Below, in pieces: positions 1 through 5,567 of a stretch of 18,617 nt of DNA (position 1 is its first letter; each line of letters begins with the position of its first letter). Position numbers and translations under genes: made by a program. The DNA lies in assembly GCA_023411575.1 (NCBI GenBank), contig JAEYOP010000014.1, forward strand, positions 1-18,617. Reading direction: 5' to 3'. The stretch is from Bacillota bacterium. Its GTDB lineage: Bacteria > Bacillota > Clostridia > Acetivibrionales > DTU013. The notes under the pieces were generated by a model. That model had not been told where the DNA came from, did not search any database, and saw only the letters and a list, made by a program, of their open reading frames with translations.

Positions 1-104
1 GGACGGAATGCGGAAAGCGGATAGGAGTGTCTCGACAGTATTCCGGCGGATAAGAGGAGCACGGCAGATAGAAGGATTACAGCGGCCGCAATCCATATTG
101 ACAT
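1..104 (-). CDS. Possible divergent ORF, N-terminal membrane/signal segment (partial)
   Basis: An open frame starts with ATG at 102-104 (minus) and runs off the window edge, giving about 34 codons. After MSIW it encodes an almost uninterrupted hydrophobic stretch (AAAVILLSAVLLLSAG) followed by Arg-His, as expected for a signal peptide or single membrane anchor. The LexA-like box lies directly upstream, so the gene could share SOS control with the glycosylase. A known parallel is the divergent lexA/yneA pair of Bacillus, where YneA also starts with a membrane segment. Against it, there is no Shine-Dalgarno sequence before the ATG and only a fragment is visible. No family can be assigned. Confidence 0.3.
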   Translation of the reverse strand, partial: MSIWIAAAVILLSAVLLLSAGILSRHSYPLSAFR

Positions 105-127
105 CAGAACACATGTTCGTATATAAT
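98..127 (+). promoter_or_regulatory. Sigma-A promoter of the glycosylase gene
   Basis: A consensus -35 TTGACA (98-103) and a consensus -10 TATAAT (122-127) are separated by 18 bases. The transcript would start near 134 and carry a leader of about 50 bases to the ATG at 184. The spacer contains the LexA-like palindrome listed separately, so repressor binding would block polymerase. Confidence 0.8.
106..119. promoter_or_regulatory. LexA (DinR-type) SOS operator
   Basis: The bases AGAACACATGTTCG match the Gram-positive LexA consensus CGAAC-RNRY-GTTCG at every fixed position except the first base (A for C). The GAAC and GTTC arms are perfect. It lies within the -35/-10 spacer, the usual position for SOS repression. 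The regulated gene encodes a probable DNA-repair glycosylase, which fits functionally. Confidence 0.75.
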
Positions 128-183
128 GCTGGTAGTGTGTAAAAAATGAAAACAGGAATTTTATTTTACATCGAGGTGCAAAG

Positions 184-1476
184 ATGGAAGCCATCCGTAT
201 TACCAAGGAGCAGGCGCGAAAATTTCTGCTGCAGTACCACGGCCTGAACAACCGGGAGCGTTTCCGGGGAAAGGACGGCATATTGGCCTATATCGGCCGC
301 GTCGGCTGCATCCAGTTCGACCCGCTCAATATTGTCGGCCACAACCAGGAGCTGGTGCTGCAGTCCAGGATCGACGGCTTCAAGCCGGCAATGCTGCGGG
401 AGCTGCTGTATGGCGACCGGCTCCTGATGGACGGCTGGGACAAGGTAATGTCCATCTGCCTTACCTGCGACTGGCCTTATTTCAAGCGTTACCGGGAGGA
501 TAACCTGGAACGGCTCGGACATGCGGACAAACCCGTGACCCCTTATCTTCCCATGATCCGGCAGGAAATCCGGGAACGCGGCCCGCTTTCCTCCCTGGAG
601 CTGGAATACGACCAGAGCGTCAACTGGCCCTGGGGACCCACGCGCGTATCGAGGGCCGCGCTGGAAAGCATGTACTTCTGGGGAGAGCTCATCATCCACC
701 ATAAAGTGAATACACGGAAAATATATGATTTTGCAGAACGCCACCTTCCGAAGGAACTCCTGGAAGCGCCCGACCCCAACGAAACCTTCGAACAGTACAG
801 GGATTGGCGTATTCTGCGGAGAATAGGCGGCGTAGGGCTTCTCTGGGCAAAGCCCGGCGACGCCTGGCTGGAGATCCCGGAGACCAAAACGCCCCAGCGG
901 CTCGAAAGCGTGCAGCGGCTGCTGGCCTCCGGCAAGCTTGCGGAAGTGGATGTGGAAGGGATGAACGCGCCGCTTTATCTGCGAAGCGAAGATTTGCCCC
1001 TCCTGGAGAAAGTGCTGGCTCCGGCCGGGACCGAACATACCGGCGCTGCCGCACCTGGCGGGTCTGCCGCACCTGCCGCACCTGTCATACCTGCCAGCGC
1101 TGCCGCACCTACCGCCCGTATCCTGGCTCCGCTGGATAATCTGCTCTGGGACCGCCGCCTTGTCAAGGACCTCTTCAATTTCGACTACCGTTGGGAGGTC
1201 TACAAGCCGGTGTCCGAAAGGAACTACGGCTATTACGTCCTGCCTGTGCTTTACGGGGACCGCTTCGTTGCGCGTTTCGAGCCCGGCTATGACAAAAAGG
1301 CCGGTATCCTGGTCCTCAAAAACTGGTGGTGGGAAAAGGGCGTAAAGCCGACCAAACCGATGCAGCGTGAGCTGGCCGGCTGTTTCCGGCGCTTTATGGC
1401 CTATCTCGGCGCAAAGGCCGTCTTGCCCGGCGAGGATCTGCAGGCCGGATGGATGGATTGGATAAGTACTATTTGA
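184..1476 (+). CDS. YcaQ/AlkZ-like DNA glycosylase (winged-helix, HTH_42 family)
   Basis: The 430-residue protein belongs to the YcaQ/AlkZ winged-helix family. Characterised members excise alkylated bases and unhook DNA interstrand crosslinks. The Q-x-D signature of the YcaQ branch is visible as IQFD (residues 43-46), followed by NIVGHNQELVLQSR. The C-terminal signature PLDNLLWDRR (316-325), then FDYRWEVYKP and a YGYYVLPVLYGDRFVARFEP block (348-367), is also typical. Between the two parts lies an Ala/Pro-rich linker (about 280-312) with short repeats, unusual for the family. The start is set by GAGGTG six bases before the ATG. A strong promoter with an embedded LexA box precedes it, so DNA damage probably induces it. 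The substrate cannot be read from sequence. The family call is firm. Confidence 0.87.
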   Translation: MEAIRITKEQARKFLLQYHGLNNRERFRGKDGILAYIGRVGCIQFDPLNIVGHNQELVLQSRIDGFKPAMLRELLYGDRLLMDGWDKVMSICLTCDWPYFKRYREDNLERLGHADKPVTPYLPMIRQEIRERGPLSSLELEYDQSVNWPWGPTRVSRAALESMYFWGELIIHHKVNTRKIYDFAERHLPKELLEAPDPNETFEQYRDWRILRRIGGVGLLWAKPGDAWLEIPETKTPQRLESVQRLLASGKLAEVDVEGMNAPLYLRSEDLPLLEKVLAPAGTEHTGAAAPGGSAAPAAPVIPASAAAPTARILAPLDNLLWDRRLVKDLFNFDYRWEVYKPVSERNYGYYVLPVLYGDRFVARFEPGYDKKAGILVLKNWWWEKGVKPTKPMQRELAGCFRRFMAYLGAKAVLPGEDLQAGWMDWISTI

Positions 1477-1507
1477 CTTTTGTCATTTCCGTTAAGAGGT
1501 GAAACAG

Positions 1508-1741
1508 GTGGGAAAGGTTTTTGTAGAAGTCATCGCAAAATTCACAAAAGATGGCGGCAAGGTTCCGCTCTCCCTTACCTGGGAGGACGGAAGGCACTTT
1601 GACATAGACCGGGTCACCGACGTAAGAAGGGCCGCTTCGCTGAAAGCGGGCGGGCAGGGCGTGCGTTACAGGTGCAGGATCAACGGGAGGGAGACCTATA
1701 TCTGGCTGGAGAACGACAAATGGTTCGTGGAAGGCAAATAA
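1508..1741 (+). CDS. Small conserved-looking hypothetical protein
   Basis: Protein of 77 residues. I chose the GTG at 1508 because AAGAGG (1494-1499) sits eight bases before it. The longer reading from GTG 1499 overlaps that ribosome site and is unlikely. The product is a compact, soluble, mixed alpha/beta protein without membrane segments. It starts VGKVFVEVIAKFTKDGG, has a central basic segment RVTDVRRAASLKAG, then a YRCRINGRETYIWLENDKWFVE end that looks like beta strands. It begins 31 bases after the glycosylase stop and could be cotranscribed with it and so also under the LexA box. I recognise no named domain. Confidence 0.75.
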   Translation: MGKVFVEVIAKFTKDGGKVPLSLTWEDGRHFDIDRVTDVRRAASLKAGGQGVRYRCRINGRETYIWLENDKWFVEGK

Positions 1742-1762
1742 AAGAACCCGCGGCTCCAACTG

Positions 1763-1792
1763 TGGAGAAGGCTCCGGCCATGGAGAAGGCTC
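1763..1792. repeat. Short direct repeat at a convergent gene junction
   Basis: The 12-mer TGGAGAAGGCTC occurs at 1763-1774 and again at 1781-1792, a period of 18 bases. It lies between the ends of the convergent small gene and the GGDEF-EAL gene and overlaps the last codons of the latter. A small CTCCA/TGGAG inverted repeat lies just before it, but no T-run follows, so a terminator is not clear. Confidence 0.4.
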
Positions 1793-4103
1793 AGCCGATC
1801 ACATAAGGCATCAGGCTAAGTTCCTCCGGAGGCATTGGGACGCTGAACAGATATCCCTGAACGACGTCGCAATGCTCCTGCTTCAGGAATTCCACCTGGC
1901 TCCGCTCCTCCACCCCTTCGGCGGTTACCGAGAGCTTCATGCTGTGAGCCAGTGAAATGAGCACTTTTGCGATCATTGCCTGGTTATGGTTGGTGGTGAT
2001 TTCGCGAACGAAGGTTTTATCGATTTTCAGGTTGTTGATAGGCAATCGCATAAGATAATTCAAGGAAGAATAGCCTGTGCCGAAGTCGTCCAGGGCGATC
2101 CCCATGCCCATTTTCTTCAGTTCGTTCAGGACCGATACCGTATAGTCCAGATCCTTCATGGCTATGCTTTCCGTGATTTCCAGTTCAAGATACTCCGGTT
2201 TTACGCCGGTTTCCTCTATGATCCCGCTGATGCGCGCCACCAGGTTCTTTTCCTGGAACTGCCGGGCCGACAGGTTGACGGACATTTTCAAGTCGCCGTA
2301 GCCCTCCGCATGCCATTTGGTCAATTGGTGGCAGGCCGTTCTCAGGACCCATTCGCCGATGGAATTGATCAGGCCCGTTTCCTCCGCTATGTGGATGAAC
2401 TCCCCGGGCATGATCCAGCCGCTGCCGGAATCGGCCCAGCGGATCAGCGCTTCGACCCCCGAGACCCTGCCTGTGGCAAGCTCGATCTTGGGCTGGTAAT
2501 ACAGCCTGAATTCATCGCCTGACGCCGCTTTTCTCAGGTAAGTCTCCAGCCTCATCCGTTCCATCATCTTGAGATTAAGCTCCTGGGTATATACCTGGAA
2601 GGTGTTCTTGCCCATTTCCTTCGCCTTGTACATTGCCGCGTCCGCGTTTTTCATCAGGGACTGCAGGTCGGAGCTGTCATTGGGAAACAGGGAGACCCCG
2701 ATGCTGGCGGTCACGTAGAATTCATGCCCGTTGAGAAGCCACGGCTGTTTGAAAATATCCAGCAGCCTTTCGGCAAGGTAGTATACTTCGCTCATTTCCC
2801 GTATGTTGGACTGCAGCAGGATAAATTCATCCCCGCCGAGCCGGGCGATCGTGTCCCCCTTCCGCAGCTTGGACTTCAACTCCTCGCTGACCTTCAGGAG
2901 CAGCTGATCGCCGAAGGAGTGGCCGATGGTGTCGTTGATCGTCTTGAAATTGTCAAGGTCAAGGAAATAGATCGCGACCATTCTCTGCCTGCGCAATGCG
3001 TTGGCGGAGGCTATCATAAACCGGTCCTGCAGCAGGGTCCTGTTGGGCAGACCCGTCACGGAATCGTAGTAGGCCAGGTGATGAATCCTTTCTTCCGAAA
3101 GCTTCTGTTCGGTAATGTCCGTATTGGAACCCGCCACCCGGAAGGGAATTCCGCTTCCGTCCCAGATAGCCATTCCCCTGGTGCGGATCCACTTGAGCCC
3201 GCCGTTGCGGGTCTTTATCCGGTATTCGATCTGGAAGTGATTGCTTTGCGGCTCCGTCAGGTATTGGGTGAAACTTTTGTTGAATTTTTCAATGTCTTCT
3301 TTTACGATAATTTCAAACCAGTCTTCAATGGTCAGGTTCCGGTTCATGCTTTCAAAGCCCATGATGGACCTGCACCGGTTGGACATGAACAGCTTTCCGT
3401 CCCGGCCGTCCCAGTCCCATATCCCGTCGTTGACGCCCTCCACCGCGAGCCTGTAGCGCTCTTCACTCCGTTTGAGCTCATGGTCCCTGGCATTGAGGTC
3501 CTCATACTGCCGGCGCATTTCATTCTCCGCGACCAGCAGCCGCCCGTGGGCCGCTTCCAGCTCCAGGTAGCTTTCCTTCAGCTTATGTTCCGTATTTTTA
3601 TGACTGGTAATATCGATTCCCCGCAAAACGATCCCGTTGAATTTTTGCTTTTCGTTCCTTATGATGTCCATGGACCAGAGGATATAGAGCCGTTCCCCTT
3701 TTGCGGTATACAGGCAGGTTTCCGCGTCCTGCATCGGAGTTCCCGATAAAATGCAGTCCGATACCCGTTTTCCGATATCCGTATTTTCGTTTAAAAGAGG
3801 CAGTTCATAGACCTTCCCGGTTTTTGCTTCCCCCGGCTGGAGGCCCATAATATCCCGGGCGGCATCGTTGAGCGTCAGAATGGTACCGTCGGGATCGCAC
3901 ACGATCAGGATCGATTTTTCAGTGGAAAGAAGGCTCTCGTAGAAGCTTTCCTCCTGCATGAAATTCTTCTTTAGGCGCGATAGGACACACCGGTGTATGA
4001 TGCAAAACACCAGCAAAAACGTTGACAAAATGGCAAGGAATATAATCGCAGCTATACCGGACAAATCGTTGTCCACCATGGCTGCCGACAGAACCGACCC
4101 CAT
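1791..4103 (-). CDS. Membrane-anchored PAS-PAS-GGDEF-EAL cyclic-di-GMP enzyme
   Basis: The 770-residue protein has one N-terminal membrane helix (about 16-38). Two PAS-type sensor domains follow (about 55-165 and 215-335), joined by a charged coiled-coil-like linker (170-215). Next come a GGDEF diguanylate cyclase domain (about 340-505) and an EAL phosphodiesterase domain (about 515-765). The active-site GGDEF is intact at 423-427, with an RxxD inhibitory site (RKGD, 414-417) five residues before it. The EAL side keeps EAL (551-553), DDFGTGYSS (672-680), LKIDK (692-696), EGVE (729-732) and QGYLF (749-753). Both activities are therefore plausible, making and degrading c-di-GMP at the membrane in response to an unknown PAS signal. 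The ribosome site AGGGGG precedes the ATG, and the gene has its own promoter. Confidence 0.93.
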   Translation of the reverse strand: MGSVLSAAMVDNDLSGIAAIIFLAILSTFLLVFCIIHRCVLSRLKKNFMQEESFYESLLSTEKSILIVCDPDGTILTLNDAARDIMGLQPGEAKTGKVYELPLLNENTDIGKRVSDCILSGTPMQDAETCLYTAKGERLYILWSMDIIRNEKQKFNGIVLRGIDITSHKNTEHKLKESYLELEAAHGRLLVAENEMRRQYEDLNARDHELKRSEERYRLAVEGVNDGIWDWDGRDGKLFMSNRCRSIMGFESMNRNLTIEDWFEIIVKEDIEKFNKSFTQYLTEPQSNHFQIEYRIKTRNGGLKWIRTRGMAIWDGSGIPFRVAGSNTDITEQKLSEERIHHLAYYDSVTGLPNRTLLQDRFMIASANALRRQRMVAIYFLDLDNFKTINDTIGHSFGDQLLLKVSEELKSKLRKGDTIARLGGDEFILLQSNIREMSEVYYLAERLLDIFKQPWLLNGHEFYVTASIGVSLFPNDSSDLQSLMKNADAAMYKAKEMGKNTFQVYTQELNLKMMERMRLETYLRKAASGDEFRLYYQPKIELATGRVSGVEALIRWADSGSGWIMPGEFIHIAEETGLINSIGEWVLRTACHQLTKWHAEGYGDLKMSVNLSARQFQEKNLVARISGIIEETGVKPEYLELEITESIAMKDLDYTVSVLNELKKMGMGIALDDFGTGYSSLNYLMRLPINNLKIDKTFVREITTNHNQAMIAKVLISLAHSMKLSVTAEGVEERSQVEFLKQEHCDVVQGYLFSVPMPPEELSLMPYVIG

Positions 4104-4166
4104 TTCTTCCCCCTAAAAGCAAAACAAATGAAAAATTGCTTTATTCCCTATTCGCAGTATGCACTA

Positions 4167-4196
4167 ATTATATCTTTTTAAAAGGGCAACTGACAA
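4167..4196 (-). promoter_or_regulatory. Sigma-A promoter of the GGDEF-EAL gene
   Basis: On the minus strand, TTGTCA (4196-4191) and a consensus TATAAT (4172-4167) are 18 bases apart. The start point would be near 4160, about 57 bases before the ATG at 4103. The element lies in the 133-base gap after the yteA-like gene, so the cyclase gene is probably a separate transcription unit. Confidence 0.7.
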
Positions 4197-4236
4197 GGTT
4201 TTTCTTATAAATAATCCATATTCTCCTAATTGCCTC

Positions 4237-4878
4237 CTAATCCGGAAGCTGTTTTTTATATTCTTCATTGGAAACGCTGTCCATATCGTCCACAATTCCC
4301 TGCCGGTCGATCTCGTTTGTATAAAACTCCTTGTAGTCGTGGTACCCGCCCAGATCCTGCGGGCTGTCGGAGGACCCGTACTTCATCAGGTCGTTGAACT
4401 GGTCCTTTCCTTCGTACTCGTCATCCTCCTGCTTGTTGAGATATTTCCGACCTAAAGGGGCATCCAGCACCAGCTCTTCATTGGCTCTTCCCTTAAATTG
4501 CCTTAATGGCGCGCTTTCAAGCGCATCTTCGCAATCGACGCAGTTTTTGGCGTAAGGGATGGCTTCCAGGCGTTCCGCCGGTATTTCTTTCCCGCAGCGG
4601 GCGCAAATGCCGTAGGTCCCCTCGTCGATCCTGTCCAGCGCGTCCTTTATATCCCGCAGGATATTTTCCTCATGGACCTTCAGCGCCATGTTCAGTTCCG
4701 TCAAATAAACCTCCGTTGCCAACTCCGCCGGATGATTGTCATAATTGGACAGTTCGGTCGGAGCGTACTTGTCCTGCTCCCCTTCGTTGTGCTCCTTCAT
4801 CATCCCGATCGTATGGTTCAGTTCTCCCGCCCTTTTCTCGAGCAGCTTCCTATAATGCTCCGCTTCCGTCTTATGCAC
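4237..4878 (-). CDS. yteA: YteA-family TraR/DksA-type zinc-finger protein
   Basis: Protein of 213 residues. It has a helical N-terminus, the conserved stretch ELSNYDNHPAELATE (42-56), a predicted coiled coil (about 57-88) and a C4 zinc finger. The finger ligands are C92, C95, C113 and C116 in CARCGKEIP...NCVDC. The acidic C-terminal extension (about 130-213) is typical of the YteA family, known from sporulating Firmicutes. Relatives of DksA act in the RNA polymerase secondary channel; the role of YteA itself is not well established. Start: GTG at 4878 with GGGAGG eight bases upstream. It overlaps the stop of the DUF5665 gene by eight bases (GTGCATAA), which suggests translational coupling. 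Confidence 0.85.
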   Translation of the reverse strand: MHKTEAEHYRKLLEKRAGELNHTIGMMKEHNEGEQDKYAPTELSNYDNHPAELATEVYLTELNMALKVHEENILRDIKDALDRIDEGTYGICARCGKEIPAERLEAIPYAKNCVDCEDALESAPLRQFKGRANEELVLDAPLGRKYLNKQEDDEYEGKDQFNDLMKYGSSDSPQDLGGYHDYKEFYTNEIDRQGIVDDMDSVSNEEYKKQLPD

Positions 4879-5158
4879 CGATTTTGCCTCCCGCGCTATC
4901 CAGATTTTTTTGTACGATATTCACCAGCTCGCTGATGAATTTCCCTATAACCGGCAAATTCCACTTCACGACCAGGTTTAAAATGTAGATGATCAAGGCC
5001 GTCAGCAGGGTAAACCCGATGGCGGCGCCAAATCCCCTGGCAAGTCCCCCGAGGAAATTGGGAAGAAGCATCTTTCTGGGGTGCTCCAGGAAATATACGT
5101 AATCCACCAGCTTATACTTCTCCATATTTCGTGCGATCTCGTCCAGTTTTTTATTCAA
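4871..5158 (-). CDS. DUF5665 small membrane protein
   Basis: Protein of 95 residues. A basic, helical N-terminus (MNKKLDEIARNMEKYKLVDY) leads to a glycine-rich turn (NFLGGLARGFGAAIGFTLL, 34-52) and one clear membrane helix (about 44-64). A short amphipathic tail, NLPVIGKFISELVNIVQKNL, follows. This pattern matches DUF5665, common in Clostridia and without known function. The start codon is TTG at 5158. The nearest ribosome site (GGAGGAG) is unusually far upstream, about 17 bases, so translation may be weak or depend on the gene before it. It overlaps the yteA-like gene by eight bases. Confidence 0.82.
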   Translation of the reverse strand: MNKKLDEIARNMEKYKLVDYVYFLEHPRKMLLPNFLGGLARGFGAAIGFTLLTALIIYILNLVVKWNLPVIGKFISELVNIVQKNLDSAGGKIGA

Positions 5159-5189
5159 AGCCTTGAACTTTTTATCTCCTCCGAACAGG

Positions 5190-5408
5190 TCAATCCACCT
5201 CGCCTGCCTTCGCCTTCATAGCCAGATGCCTCAGGTGGAAGATGTCCTTCTGCAGCGTTCCGCCGATATCCTCCAGCCTGAATTTTACTACCTCCATCAG
5301 GGGACAGTTTTCAATCTTCCGCTCTTCGATCTCGTTCAGCAGGTCCCCCGTTATCTTGTACAGCGCTTCCAGATCGCTTTGCAGCTCCGATTCGAGTATC
5401 GCCGTCAT
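5190..5408 (-). CDS. Small acidic helical protein of unknown function
   Basis: Protein of 72 residues, first of a three-gene set with the DUF5665 and YteA-like genes; the gap to the next gene is 31 bases. The sequence is mostly helical and acidic (MTAILESELQSDLEALYKIT, then NEIEERKIENCP), with one cysteine and no membrane segment or signal peptide. The ribosome site GGAGG lies six bases before the ATG and is convincing. I do not recognise a family. Its constant position with two genes linked to sporulating Firmicutes is the only functional hint. Confidence 0.72.
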   Translation of the reverse strand: MTAILESELQSDLEALYKITGDLLNEIEERKIENCPLMEVVKFRLEDIGGTLQKDIFHLRHLAMKAKAGEVD

Positions 5409-5432
5409 AGATTCCTCCGGAATTTTTCATTC

Positions 5433-5456
5433 AGGAACGGCTCGTTCCTTATTATA
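5433..5456 (-). promoter_or_regulatory. Putative -10 box and palindromic operator before the three-gene set
   Basis: A consensus TATAAT is read on the minus strand at 5456-5451. No good -35 is seen 17 bases upstream (AAATCC). Immediately downstream, where transcription would start, is a perfect 7-bp inverted repeat with a 3-base centre (AGGAACG-GCT-CGTTCCT, 5433-5449). It could be an operator or a small leader hairpin. The weak -35 may mean an activator or another sigma factor is needed. Confidence 0.35.
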
Positions 5457-5481
5457 GCATCCCTATTTCGGCCGGATTTTA

Positions 5482-5502
5482 TTTATGCCTGCGCGGCATA
5501 AA
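5482..5502. repeat. Perfect 8-bp inverted repeat
   Basis: TTTATGCC (5482-5489) and GGCATAAA (5495-5502) flank a five-base loop. It lies between the terminator of the solute-binding protein gene and the -10 box of the next minus-strand gene. It may be a second, weaker terminator or a regulatory site upstream of the small-gene promoter. Confidence 0.4.
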
Positions 5503-5505
5503 ACC

Positions 5506-5553
5506 AATAAAAAGGGCCCGGATTGCAGTTATTCTGCATTCCAGACCCGGGCC
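5506..5553 (-). terminator. Rho-independent terminator of the seven-gene operon
   Basis: On the minus strand, GGCCCGG (5553-5547) pairs with CCGGGCC (5521-5515). Inside, a nearly perfect AATGCAG/CTGCAAT stem closes on AATAA, leaving a small left-side bulge. A T-rich run, CTTTTTATT, follows at once. It begins 14 bases after the stop of the solute-binding lipoprotein gene. Part of the stem belongs to the repeat found again at 16083-16109. Confidence 0.75.
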
Positions 5554-5560
5554 GACGGCA
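5534..5560 (+). repeat. Palindromic terminator-like repeat, copy 1
   Basis: This 27-base stretch begins CTGCATTCCAG and matches 16083-16109 at 24 of 27 bases in the same orientation. The mismatches are at positions 12, 17 and 22 of the unit. It forms one arm of the hairpin that ends the seven-gene operon. Confidence 0.7.
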
Positions 5561-5567
5561 GATATGC

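Noticed and set aside
2724..3749. A 341-codon plus-strand open frame opposite the GGDEF-EAL gene
   Set aside because: It is the mirror of a clear coding sequence with intact catalytic motifs. Its product shows no domain pattern and it has no supported start.
4205..4230. A four-codon ORF (ATG GAT TAT TTA TAA, minus strand) after an AGGAG site downstream of the yteA-like gene
   Set aside because: It is too short to mean anything without transcript or conservation data; AGGAG followed by ATG occurs by chance at this frequency.
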